64,000 bases of DNA, from contig NZ_LZJR01000093.1 of NCBI RefSeq assembly GCF_001667925.1, positions 123,298-187,297 on the forward strand, given 5' to 3'. The first letter of the stretch is position 1. Every line of letters begins with the position of its first letter. The DNA comes from Mycobacterium sp. E2479. Lineage in GTDB: Bacteria > Actinomycetota > Actinomycetes > Mycobacteriales > Mycobacteriaceae. A model generated the notes under the pieces. That model was not told the DNA's origin. It saw nothing but the letters and a program-made list of their open reading frames with translations, and did no database searches. Below, piece after piece: positions 1-8,544 of this stretch. A program made the translations under genes and the position numbers.

Positions 1-625
1 CCAGGATCATGATTCGCTGCTGATTGGCCTCGGCCAGCGTGTTGCGGGCCTGCTCATCGGACTGACGAACTCTCTGTTTGGCGTCGGCGAGGAGTTGTTC
101 ACGCGCATGCTGGGCCTCCTGCCACGCCTCATCGATCGACGATTGGGCTTCAGCACGCATCCTGGCGAGTTCGGCGTCGAACTCTTTTCGGGTTGCCGCA
201 CACTCCGCCTCCAGCGCTTTTCGCTGCGCGGCGATGTCCGCCAGCAACTCCCGGTGCTCTCGTTGGGCGGCCTCGGTCTCGGCCTCGGCCTCGGCGATCA
301 GCGCGTCGACCTCAGCGCGCGACTCGTTCTGCATCTGGGAAATCTCATCGAGGGCACGCCGCAGCAACTTCGCCATCCGATGCTGCATCGCGTAAGGCGA
401 CGGCGAGGTGTCCGAGAGGACGGCAACCTCGTCCTTGAGGCAGGCCACTTCAATCCGCAACGCGGCCGCTTCATCGCTGGATTCGTTTCGCTGCGCCCTG
501 AGGTTCTGGACCTCGTCTATCAGGAACTTCTGCTTGGCGAGCAATACCTGGATGTAGGCATCGACCGCAGCTGTGTCGTAGCCCTTGAAGGTGCGGGCGA
601 ACGTCTTTGCGGGTTCTGTGTTCAT
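1..625 (-). CDS. DivIVA-domain coiled-coil protein, C-terminus cut off by window edge
   Basis: Reading the minus strand from the ATG at 625 gives 208 codons without a stop, running off the left edge. Residues 8-25 contain FKGYDTAAVDAYI, the DivIVA signature (F-x-G-Y-x-x-x-x-V-D-x-Y/F). The rest is an almost uninterrupted heptad-rich, Glu/Ala/Gln/Arg-rich coiled coil, as in DivIVA/Wag31/SepIVA-like proteins that act at the pole, septum or cell-wall growth zone. There is no signal peptide or membrane segment in the visible part. It is divergent from mutT2, with 212 bases between them. The family role (scaffold binding curved membrane) is established knowledge; the role of this paralogue is unknown. 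A second DivIVA-domain protein lies at 49974. I do not recall an equivalent next to mutT2 in M. tuberculosis. Confidence 0.8.
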   Translation of the reverse strand, partial: MNTEPAKTFARTFKGYDTAAVDAYIQVLLAKQKFLIDEVQNLRAQRNESSDEAAALRIEVACLKDEVAVLSDTSPSPYAMQHRMAKLLRRALDEISQMQNESRAEVDALIAEAEAETEAAQREHRELLADIAAQRKALEAECAATRKEFDAELARMRAEAQSSIDEAWQEAQHAREQLLADAKQRVRQSDEQARNTLAEANQQRIMIL

Positions 626-837
626 TGCCAACCCCCATTTTTGGAAGTGCCGATAGAGACAGTGATCGACCAGAGCCGAGTATCCCACGGTGGCGCTCAA
701 ACCGTAAGAGAGATGCTGTGCTGCAATGGAATTCGATCCACATCGCGAGGATTTGATGTCAATCAACCGATGTTGGTCCGCGCGAGCTTTGGGCGTCGCG
801 CCCAGCCGAGGGCCCCGACGGTATACGGTCACTGGCC

Positions 838-1230
838 ATGTCGACCCAGATCGTCGTCGCGGGCGCCCTGATCTGTGACTCCAAGGTCTTGGTGGCACAG
901 CGCGCCCGTCCGCCTGAGTTGGCCGGCCGCTGGGAACTGCCCGGGGGCAAGGTCGCGCCGGGTGAAACGGAGCGCGACGCGCTGGCTCGCGAGCTGGCCG
1001 AGGAGTTGGGCCTGGCGGTCGGCGACGTCGCGGTGGGTGACCGGCTGGGCGACGACATCGCCGTGGACGGCCGGTTCACGCTGCGGGCCTATCGGGTGCG
1101 CCTGATCCGAGGCGAGCCCGACGCCCGTGATCATCGGGCGTTGCGCTGGATTACGGCGGCTGAGCTGCACGATCTCGACTGGGTGCCGGCCGATCGTGGC
1201 TGGGTGGGGGACCTTGCCCAGGCTCTCTAG
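838..1230 (+). CDS. mutT2: Nudix (MutT-type) nucleotide pyrophosphohydrolase
   Basis: This 130-aa protein has a full Nudix box, G-x5-E-x7-RE-x2-EE-x-G, at about residues 38-60 (GKVAPGETERDALARELAEE, then LGL). MutT-like enzymes hydrolyse oxidised or non-canonical NTPs such as 8-oxo-dGTP and dCTP analogues to monophosphates, sanitising the cytosolic nucleotide pool. Size and position directly upstream of narG match M. tuberculosis mutT2 (Rv1160). The ATG at 838 overlaps no other gene. The family assignment is certain; the exact substrate is inferred from the orthologue. Confidence 0.93.
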   Translation: MSTQIVVAGALICDSKVLVAQRARPPELAGRWELPGGKVAPGETERDALARELAEELGLAVGDVAVGDRLGDDIAVDGRFTLRAYRVRLIRGEPDARDHRALRWITAAELHDLDWVPADRGWVGDLAQAL

Positions 1231-1671
1231 GAGCTATCTCATAACAATTCCACAGACTTCCCGCAGCTTATGTACAGCCGCGTTGCAGGTCTTCGCGGTG
1301 AACTGAATAGAACAATATGACTTGTAATAACGACGCCACACCAAGCTGCCCTGAATGTGCGTGCCGACAGCGAGCCGAATACTTTGTCAAATCTTGCCGT
1401 CGCGGCCACCGTGCCGGGCCGGGTCGCTCAAGGTGCACAAAAACCGATGCTCATGACGCCTTTTCCGCCGCGCGGCGGACCCGATTTCGCGGTCGATTCG
1501 GACCTATGCTGGTGCTATATCGCCCTCCAGCCCGCGGGCCTGAACTGCCGACCGTCAAGCCGATCCGAGCTGGTGCGCGCGGGGGATCACCGGGCTGATT
1601 GCCAATGCACAGGGAGCTGCATGAACGGCACGGCGACGAGGCGCGACACTACCGAATAGGAGGAGCACTTC
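1231..1671 (+). other. 441-base region between mutT2 and narG, no gene recognised
   Basis: The first 100 bases are clearly richer in A+T than the surroundings (for example around 1235-1330), as expected for a promoter region of the nitrate reductase operon. Two overlapping short open frames (1317-1598 and 1357-1659) lack recognisable domains and a convincing ribosome-binding site; I treat them as chance ORFs. A strong Shine-Dalgarno AGGAGG lies at 1658-1663, serving the TTG start of narG. I cannot name a specific operator. Confidence 0.4.
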
Positions 1672-4600
1672 TTGACTGCCACACCTCACATTGGCGGAGT
1701 GCTCGAGGAGCTCTTGGAACGCAGTGGGCGCTTCTTTACGCCTGGCGAGGTCTCCGCCGACCTGCGCACGGTCACGCGGGAGGGTGGCCGTGAAGCCGAC
1801 GTGTTCTACCGCGACCGTTGGAGCCATGACAAGGTGGTTCGCTCTACGCACGGGGTGAACTGCACCGGATCGTGCTCGTGGAAGATCTACGTCAAAGACG
1901 GGATCATCACCTGGGAGACCCAGCAGACCGACTACCCGTCGGTGGGCCCGGACCGGCCCGAGTATGAGCCGCGCGGCTGTCCCCGTGGGGCATCGTTTTC
2001 GTGGTACAGCTACTCGCCGACCCGCGTGCGCTACCCGTACGCCCGGGGTGTGCTGGTTGAAATGTATCGGGAGGCCAAGGCGCGGCTGGGCGATCCGGTG
2101 CTGGCATGGGCCGACATCCAGGCCGATCCCGAACGTCGTCGCCGCTATCAGCAGGCCCGTGGGAAGGGCGGCCTGATTCGGGTCACGTGGGCCGAGGCCA
2201 CCGAGCTGATCGCCGCCGCGCACGTGCACACCATCAAAACCTACGGACCGGATCGCGTCGCCGGATTCTCCCCGATCCCGGCGATGTCGATGGTGTCCTA
2301 CACCGCCGGTTCGCGGTTCTTCGAGCTGATCGGCGCCCCGATGACGTCGTTCTACGACTGGTATGCCGACCTTCCGGTCGCCTCACCACAGGTGTTCGGC
2401 GACCAGACCGACGTGCCCGAATCCGGGGATTGGTGGGACGCAGCGTATTTGATGATGTGGGGCTCCAACGTCCCGATCACCCGCACGCCTGACGCGCACT
2501 GGATGGCCGAGGCGCGGTACCGCGGCACCAAGGTGGTGACTGTCAGCCCCGACTACGCCGACAACACCAAGTTCGCCGATGAGTGGATGCCCTGTGCGGC
2601 CGGGACCGACGGGGCGCTGGCCATGGCGATGGGCCACGTCATCCTCTCGGAATGCTATGTGCACAAGCAGGTTCCGTTCTTCATCGACTATTCCCGTCGC
2701 TACACCGACCTGCCGTTCCTGATCAAGCTGGAAGAACGCGGCGACATGCTGGTGCCTGGAAAAAACCTGACCGCGGCGGATCTGGGGGAAGCCGTCGAGA
2801 ACGCGGCGCTCAAGCCCGCGGTGCTGGACGAAACGACCGATTCGGTTGTGGTGCCGCACGGCTCGCTGGGATTCCGGTACGGCGAATCGGGCGTCGGAAA
2901 GTGGAACCTCGACCTCGGCGACCTGATGCCGGCACTCAGCGTGCGAGACGCCGGTCGCCGTAACGGTGATGACAGCAGCGCGCTGGTTCACCTGCCCAGC
3001 TTCGATACCGTCGACGGCGAGGGAACGACCGTGGCGCGCGGTGTCCCGGTACGCCGGATTGGTAAGCACCTGGTGTGCACCGTCTTCGACCTGATGCTCG
3101 CCCAATACGGTGTGGCGCGGCCCGGGCTGCCCGGCGAATGGCCCGCCGGCTACGACGATGCCGCCCAACAGAACACCCCGGCGTGGCAGGAGGCGATCAC
3201 CGGAGTGTCGGCCGCACAGGCCATCCGGGTGGCAAGGGAATTCGCGCACAGCGCCGAGGAGTCCGGCGGCCGCTCCATGATCATCATGGGTGGCGGCATC
3301 TGCCACTGGTTCCACAGCGACGCGATCTACCGTGCCGTGCTGGCACTGTTGATGCTGACCGGGTCGATGGGCCGCAACGGCGGTGGCTGGGCTCACTATG
3401 TCGGCCAGGAGAAAATACGTCCGCTCACCGGATTTCAGACGATGTCGATGGCAACGGATTGGGTGCGTCCGCCACGACAGGTGCCCGGTGCCTCGTACTG
3501 GTACGCGCACACCGACCAATGGCGTTACGACGGATACGGTGCCGACAAACTGGCCAGCCCGGTGGGCCGGGGCAGGTTTGCCGGCAAGCACACCATGGAT
3601 CTGCTGGCGTCTTCGGTGGCAATGGGGTGGAGCCCGTACTACCCGCAGTTCGAACGATCCAGTCTGGACATCGCTGACGAGGCGCGTGCCGCCGACCGCG
3701 ATATCGCCGACTACGTCGCCGAGCAGCTGGGCCAGCGCAACCTCAAGCTCGCCGTGACCGATCCCGACAACCCCGCCAATTGGCCGCGGGTGCTTACCGT
3801 TTGGCGTGCCAATCTGATCGGCTCGTCTGGCAAGGGTGGCGAATACTTCCTGCGCCATCTGTTGGGAACCGACTCCAATGCTTCGGCGCTGCCGGCGGAG
3901 GATGGGGTGCGGCCGGTCGACGTGACATACGACGGGGACATCCCCGAGGGCAAGCTCGACCTGATGATGTCGATCGACTTCCGGATGACGTCGACGACGC
4001 TGGTGTCCGATATCGTGCTGCCCGCGGCAACCTGGTACGAAAAGGCCGACATTTCCAGTACGGACATGCACCCTTACGTGCACGCGTTCAGCGCGGCAAC
4101 CGATCCGCCGTGGGAAACACGTTCGGACTTCGACGCTTTCGGCGCCATCGCTCGTGCATTCAGTGCCATGGCCAAGAACCACCTGGGCACCCGCACCGAT
4201 GTGGTGCTCACCGCGCTCCAGCACGACACACCGGATGCGATGGCGTATCCCGATGGCACCGAACAGGATTGGCTACACTCCGGCGCGACGCCCGTGCCGG
4301 GGCGGACGATGGGCAAGCTCACCGTGGTAGAGCGGGACTACACCGCAATCTACGACAAGTGGCTCACCCTGGGCCCGCTCGTCGACAAATTCGGCTTGAC
4401 CACCAAGGGCGTCACGGTGCATCCCTTCCGGGAGGTAGAGGAGCTCGCCGCCAAATTCGGCGTCCTGAAATCCGGTGTGGCAGCCGGACGCCCGGCTATC
4501 ACCACCGCCGCACGGATGGCTGACGTGCTGCTGCTGCTGTCCGGAACGACCAACGGACGACTGGCGGTCGAGGGCTTCCACGAGCTGGAAAAGCGCACCG

Positions 4601-5370
4601 GTCAACGGCTGGTGCATCTGGCCGAGGGCAGCGAAGACAAGCGCATCAGCTACGCCGACACCCAGGCGCGGCCCGTTCCCGTGGTCACCAGCCCGGAATG
4701 GTCGGGCAGCGAAACGGGCGGTCGTCGCTACGCGCCGTTCACCATCAACATCGAGAATCTCAAGCCGTTCCACACCCTGACCGGACGGATGCATTTCTAT
4801 TGTGCGCACGACTGGATAGAGGAGCTCGGCGAGCACCTGCCGGTGTTCCGGCCGCCGCTTGACATGGCGCGCCTGTTCGGCCAGCCGCAGCTGGGCCCAA
4901 CCGAGGACGGCATCGGACTCACCGTGCGTTACCTGACGCCGCACTCGAAATGGTCGTTCCACTCCACCTATCAGGACAACCTGTACATGCTCTCGTTGTC
5001 CCGCGGCGGACCGACGATGTGGATGAGTCCGGGCGACGCAGCCAAAATACAAGTGCAGGATAACGATTGGGTCGAGGCGGTGAACGTGAACGGCATCTAT
5101 GTGTGCCGGGCGATCGTCTCGCACCGGATGCCCGACGGCGTGGTCTTCGTCTACCACGTCCAAGAGCGCACCGTGGACACGCCGCGTTCCGAAACGAACA
5201 ACAAGCGTGGCGGTAACCACAACGCGCTGACCCGGGTGCGCATCAAGCCCAGCCACTTGGCCGGTGGCTGCGGGCAACATGCGTTCGCGTTCAACTACCT
5301 GGGGCCGACCGGTAACCAGCGCGACGAGGTTACCGTCGTGCGCCGTCGCAGCCAGGAGGTGCAGTACTGA
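1672..5370 (+). CDS. narG: respiratory nitrate reductase, catalytic alpha subunit
   Basis: This 1232-aa protein is the molybdenum bis-MGD subunit that reduces nitrate to nitrite on the cytoplasmic face of the NarGHI complex. Residues 60-68 hold the FS0 [4Fe-4S] ligands in HGVNCTGSCSW (His60, Cys64, Cys68), with Cys103 as the fourth. The Mo-ligand aspartate lies in the segment FYDWYADLPVASPQ (Asp233, equivalent to E. coli Asp222). Unlike periplasmic oxidoreductases it has no twin-arginine leader. Translation starts with TTG at 1672 after an AGGAGG 8 bases upstream, giving exactly the length of M. tuberculosis NarG. It is first in the narGHJI operon. Confidence 0.97.
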   Translation: MTATPHIGGVLEELLERSGRFFTPGEVSADLRTVTREGGREADVFYRDRWSHDKVVRSTHGVNCTGSCSWKIYVKDGIITWETQQTDYPSVGPDRPEYEPRGCPRGASFSWYSYSPTRVRYPYARGVLVEMYREAKARLGDPVLAWADIQADPERRRRYQQARGKGGLIRVTWAEATELIAAAHVHTIKTYGPDRVAGFSPIPAMSMVSYTAGSRFFELIGAPMTSFYDWYADLPVASPQVFGDQTDVPESGDWWDAAYLMMWGSNVPITRTPDAHWMAEARYRGTKVVTVSPDYADNTKFADEWMPCAAGTDGALAMAMGHVILSECYVHKQVPFFIDYSRRYTDLPFLIKLEERGDMLVPGKNLTAADLGEAVENAALKPAVLDETTDSVVVPHGSLGFRYGESGVGKWNLDLGDLMPALSVRDAGRRNGDDSSALVHLPSFDTVDGEGTTVARGVPVRRIGKHLVCTVFDLMLAQYGVARPGLPGEWPAGYDDAAQQNTPAWQEAITGVSAAQAIRVAREFAHSAEESGGRSMIIMGGGICHWFHSDAIYRAVLALLMLTGSMGRNGGGWAHYVGQEKIRPLTGFQTMSMATDWVRPPRQVPGASYWYAHTDQWRYDGYGADKLASPVGRGRFAGKHTMDLLASSVAMGWSPYYPQFERSSLDIADEARAADRDIADYVAEQLGQRNLKLAVTDPDNPANWPRVLTVWRANLIGSSGKGGEYFLRHLLGTDSNASALPAEDGVRPVDVTYDGDIPEGKLDLMMSIDFRMTSTTLVSDIVLPAATWYEKADISSTDMHPYVHAFSAATDPPWETRSDFDAFGAIARAFSAMAKNHLGTRTDVVLTALQHDTPDAMAYPDGTEQDWLHSGATPVPGRTMGKLTVVERDYTAIYDKWLTLGPLVDKFGLTTKGVTVHPFREVEELAAKFGVLKSGVAAGRPAITTAARMADVLLLLSGTTNGRLAVEGFHELEKRTGQRLVHLAEGSEDKRISYADTQARPVPVVTSPEWSGSETGGRRYAPFTINIENLKPFHTLTGRMHFYCAHDWIEELGEHLPVFRPPLDMARLFGQPQLGPTEDGIGLTVRYLTPHSKWSFHSTYQDNLYMLSLSRGGPTMWMSPGDAAKIQVQDNDWVEAVNVNGIYVCRAIVSHRMPDGVVFVYHVQERTVDTPRSETNNKRGGNHNALTRVRIKPSHLAGGCGQHAFAFNYLGPTGNQRDEVTVVRRRSQEVQY

Positions 5371-5408
5371 TGCGCACCAACGCGACGCGGGCGGGGGGAC
5401 CGCGATGA
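5370..5408 (+). other. 12-codon mini-ORF bridging narG and narH
   Basis: The narG stop TGA (5368-5370) overlaps an ATG at 5370 in the pattern TGATG. This opens a 12-codon frame (MRTNATRAGGPR) whose TGA at 5406-5408 in turn overlaps the narH ATG (5405-5407) in the pattern ATGA. The arrangement would let terminating ribosomes re-initiate from narG to narH. It is seen in sequence, but may be coincidental; no function is known. Confidence 0.3.
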
Positions 5409-7021
5409 AGGTCATGGCGCAGTTGGCGATGGTGATGAACCTCGACAAATGCATTGGATGTCACACCTGTTCGGTCACCTGCAAGCAGGCGTGGACCAAC
5501 CGGCCCGGCACCGAGTACGTCTGGTTCAATAACGTCGAAACCCGTCCGGGGCAAGGATATCCGCGTACTTACGAAGACCAGGAGAAATGGCGGGGCGGCT
5601 GGATCCGCGACAAGAAGGGCGGGTTGCGGCTGCGCGACGGCGGCCGCCTGAACAAACTGCTGCGGATCTTCGCCAATCCAAAGTTGCCCCTCATCGGCGA
5701 CTACTACGAGCCTTGGACCTACGACTACGAGAACCTGACCACCGCACCCGCGGGCGACACCTTCCCGACGGCCGCACCTAAAAGCCTGATAACCGGTGAG
5801 CCGATGAAGATCTCGTGGGGACCGAACTGGGATGACAACCTGGCCGGGTCACCGGAGATCCTGGCCGAGGACCCGATCCTGAAGAAGGTCAACGAAGAGG
5901 TCAAACTCTCGCTCGAAGAAACCTTCATGTTCTACCTGCCCCGCATCTGCGAGCACTGCCTCAACCCGTCCTGCGTGGCGTCGTGCCCGTCGGGCGCGAT
6001 GTACAAGCGCAGCGAGGACGGCATCGTGCTGGTCGACCAGGACCGCTGCCGCGGTTGGCGGATGTGTGTGTCCGGATGTCCTTACAAGAAGGTCTATTTC
6101 AACCACAAGACGGGCAAGGCCGAGAAGTGCACGCTGTGCTACCCGCGGATGGAGGTCGGCCTGCCGACCATCTGCTCGGAGACATGCGTGGGGCGGTTGC
6201 GCTATCTGGGCGTGGTCCTCTACGACGTCGACCGGGTGCTGGAAGCGGCGTCGGTGGAAAAGGACACCGACCTTTATCAGGCGCAGTGCGAAATCCTGCT
6301 GGATCCCAACGACCCGGCCGTCATCGCCGGTGCGCGGGCCGAGGGAATCCCTGACGAGTGGATCGAGGCCGCGCAGCGCTCCCCGATATACGCGCTGATT
6401 CACACCTACAAGGTGGCGCTGCCGCTGCATCCGGAATACCGGACCATGCCGATGGTTTGGTACATCCCGCCGCTGTCGCCGGTGGTCGATGCGGTCAGCC
6501 GCGACGGCCACGACGGGGAAGACATCGGCAACCTGTTCGGCGCGCTGGACGCGTTGCGGATCCCGATGCAGTACCTGGCCGAACTGTTCACCGCCGGCGA
6601 CACAGCCGTGGTCGAAGGGGTGCTGCGACGACTGGCGGCGATGCGCTCCTACATGCGCGACATCAACCTGGGTCGCGAAACCCAGCCGCACATCCCGCAT
6701 TCGGTCGGCCTGACCGAAGAGGAGATCTACGAGATGTACCGGCTGCTTGCCATCGCCAAATACGAAGAGCGCTATGTCATTCCGACGGCCTTCGCGCCGC
6801 AGGCCCGCAACCTCGAGGAGATGGGCTGCTCGTTGACGAATGACGGCGGCCCGGGCATGTACGAGTCGGATCCGGTGCCGGTGTCCGTGGAAACCTTCCA
6901 CACGCTCGAGCAGCGCGGTGACGATCCCGGAAACACGCGTCCGTCGACGCGGGTGAACCTGCTCAACTGGGACGGCGGCCAGGTGCCCGCCGGAATGTTT
7001 CCCGAAGAGCGGCAGCGATGA
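5405..7021 (+). CDS. narH: respiratory nitrate reductase, beta (iron-sulfur) subunit
   Basis: This 538-aa electron-transfer subunit carries electrons from NarI haems to NarG. It has the four expected cysteine clusters: CIGCHTCSVTC near the N-terminus, CEHCLNPSCVASC, CRGWRMCVSGC and CTLCYPRM with the downstream CSETC. In the third cluster Trp replaces one Cys (C-R-G-W), the hallmark of the [3Fe-4S] centre in NarH. I chose the ATG at 5405 because homology begins at MKVMAQ; the same frame is open further upstream into narG, but that part resembles no NarH. The stop overlaps narJ by four bases (ATGA), indicating translational coupling. Confidence 0.97.
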   Translation: MKVMAQLAMVMNLDKCIGCHTCSVTCKQAWTNRPGTEYVWFNNVETRPGQGYPRTYEDQEKWRGGWIRDKKGGLRLRDGGRLNKLLRIFANPKLPLIGDYYEPWTYDYENLTTAPAGDTFPTAAPKSLITGEPMKISWGPNWDDNLAGSPEILAEDPILKKVNEEVKLSLEETFMFYLPRICEHCLNPSCVASCPSGAMYKRSEDGIVLVDQDRCRGWRMCVSGCPYKKVYFNHKTGKAEKCTLCYPRMEVGLPTICSETCVGRLRYLGVVLYDVDRVLEAASVEKDTDLYQAQCEILLDPNDPAVIAGARAEGIPDEWIEAAQRSPIYALIHTYKVALPLHPEYRTMPMVWYIPPLSPVVDAVSRDGHDGEDIGNLFGALDALRIPMQYLAELFTAGDTAVVEGVLRRLAAMRSYMRDINLGRETQPHIPHSVGLTEEEIYEMYRLLAIAKYEERYVIPTAFAPQARNLEEMGCSLTNDGGPGMYESDPVPVSVETFHTLEQRGDDPGNTRPSTRVNLLNWDGGQVPAGMFPEERQR

Positions 7022-7686
7022 AGCTGCTCTCGGCGCTCCGGGAGCGCTCCACCAACAGGGCGATCCAGGATCGCCTGGTGTGGCAGGCGGCGTCGCTGCT
7101 GCTCGCCTACCCGGACGACGCGTTGGCGGAGCGGCTGGATGCCGTCGACGAGCTGATCGGCCACATCAGCGGTCCGCCGGCGACGTTGCTCGGTCAGACG
7201 CTCGCGGCGCTGCGGGCTTGCGAGCCGATGGACGCCGCGATGGATTACGTCGCCACGTTCGACATGCGTCGGCGCTGCACCATGTACCTCACCTACTGGA
7301 CGGCGGGGGACACCCGCAACCGAGGCCGGGAGATGCTGATGTTCGCCACCGCCTACCGGGACGCGGGTGTACAGCCGCCGGGCGGCGAGGCGCCCGATCA
7401 TCTGACCGTGGTGCTCGAATTCGCCGCCACCGTCGATCCCGAGGTCGGCCGGCGACTGCTGGACCAGCACCGTGTGCCCATCGATGTGCTGCACGGCGCC
7501 CTGGCCGAAGCCGAGTCGAAATACGAGCCGACGGTAGCGGCGGTCTGCGAGACCCTGCCCGCCGCAACCGATCAGGACGTGCGTCGCGCCGAGCGGCTGG
7601 CGAAAGCCGGACCACCGGCGGAAGCCGTTGGGCTGCAACCCTTTACCCTGACCGTGCCACCACGCAAAGGACCGCCAAGTGTTTAG
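7018..7686 (+). CDS. narJ: nitrate reductase assembly chaperone, delta subunit
   Basis: This 222-aa protein of the NarJ/TorD family is a dedicated chaperone for insertion of the molybdenum cofactor into NarG and for membrane attachment of NarGH; it is not part of the final enzyme. Typical all-helical NarJ segments are visible: WQAASLLLAYPD near residue 21, and the conserved region FDMRRRCTMYLTYWTAGDTR (residues 81-100) followed by RGREML. The ATG overlaps the narH stop by four bases and the 3' end overlaps narI by eight, so the four genes are one transcription unit. It is about 20 residues longer than the M. tuberculosis protein as I recall it, mostly at the C-terminus. Confidence 0.94.
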   Translation: MKLLSALRERSTNRAIQDRLVWQAASLLLAYPDDALAERLDAVDELIGHISGPPATLLGQTLAALRACEPMDAAMDYVATFDMRRRCTMYLTYWTAGDTRNRGREMLMFATAYRDAGVQPPGGEAPDHLTVVLEFAATVDPEVGRRLLDQHRVPIDVLHGALAEAESKYEPTVAAVCETLPAATDQDVRRAERLAKAGPPAEAVGLQPFTLTVPPRKGPPSV

Positions 7687-8410
7687 CAACGTCCTGTTCT
7701 GGGACATAGCGCCCTACGTCACGCTGTCGGTGCTGATCGTGGGCACGTGGTGGCGCTACCGCTACGACAAATTCGGCTGGACCTCGCGGTCCTCGCAGAT
7801 CTACGAATCGCGGCTGCTGAGCGTCGCCAGCCCCATCTTTCATTTCGGCATCCTCGCGGTGTTCGCCGGACACGTGGTCGGGTTGTTCATCCCGCCGAAG
7901 GTCACTCAGATGCTGAAGATGAGCGACCACTTCTACCACATGCAGGCGGTTGTCGCCGGGTCGATCGCCGGCATCGCGACGCTGATCGGCATCGCGCTGC
8001 TGATCTACCGGCGGTTCACCCGCCCGGCGGTGACCATCGCCACCAGCCGCAGCGACAAGGTGATGTATGTGGTGCTGGTGCTCGCGATCCTGGTGGGCCT
8101 GTATTGCGATCTCATCGGGACCGGGCCGCACGGCGGCGAGTTCCACTATCGCTACACGGTGGGTTTGTGGTTCCGCCGAATCTGGATCCTGCAGCCGCAC
8201 GGCGAGGTGATGGTCAACGCGCCGCTGGACTACCAGCTGCACGCCCTGATCGGCATGGTCCTGTTCACCCTGTGGCCATTCACCCGGCTGGTGCACGCGT
8301 TCAGCGCCCCGGTCGTCTACCTGTTCCGGCCCTACATCGTGTACCGCAGCCGCGAGGCGGCGGACAAGGGCGAGCTCGTCGGTACGGCGCCGCGCCGGCG
8401 GGGCTGGTAA
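7679..8410 (+). CDS. narI: respiratory nitrate reductase, gamma (cytochrome b) subunit
   Basis: This 243-aa integral membrane protein oxidises menaquinol and passes electrons through two b haems to NarH. Five hydrophobic segments are visible. Haem ligands are at His55 (FHFGILA), His65 (FAGHVVG), His188 (QLHALIG) and His206 (RLVHAFS), matching E. coli His56, His66, His187 and His205 within one residue. The GTG start at 7679 lies inside the end of narJ. With narG, narH and narJ present and intact, the organism should have a complete anaerobic nitrate reductase. Confidence 0.95.
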   Translation: MFSNVLFWDIAPYVTLSVLIVGTWWRYRYDKFGWTSRSSQIYESRLLSVASPIFHFGILAVFAGHVVGLFIPPKVTQMLKMSDHFYHMQAVVAGSIAGIATLIGIALLIYRRFTRPAVTIATSRSDKVMYVVLVLAILVGLYCDLIGTGPHGGEFHYRYTVGLWFRRIWILQPHGEVMVNAPLDYQLHALIGMVLFTLWPFTRLVHAFSAPVVYLFRPYIVYRSREAADKGELVGTAPRRRGW

Positions 8411-8544
8411 GCGTTCGTCCTGCTTTTTGCGGGTGCGGCTAGGGCGGCGACACGCCGAGCGCGCTCCCGACACCGTCGGCGTCCGAGGGCGCACGGTCAC
8501 CCGCCGGTTCGCTATCCGGGGGCCCCGCTGCCACAATCACCGAC

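Noticed and set aside
95..871. 258-aa plus-strand frame at the left edge
   Set aside because: It is antisense to the DivIVA-domain coiled-coil gene, whose minus-strand frame has a recognisable N-terminal motif and heptad pattern.
1317..1659. Two overlapping short ORFs upstream of narG
   Set aside because: No good ribosome-binding site, no domain, and Arg/Pro-rich composition typical of random high-G+C frames.
2383..4224. 613-aa open frame antisense to narG
   Set aside because: It is the complementary shadow of a highly conserved gene in high-G+C DNA; composition is His/Arg/Gln/Val-rich with no domain, as for other long antisense frames (for example 20509-21900, 5849-6901 and 46074-48011).
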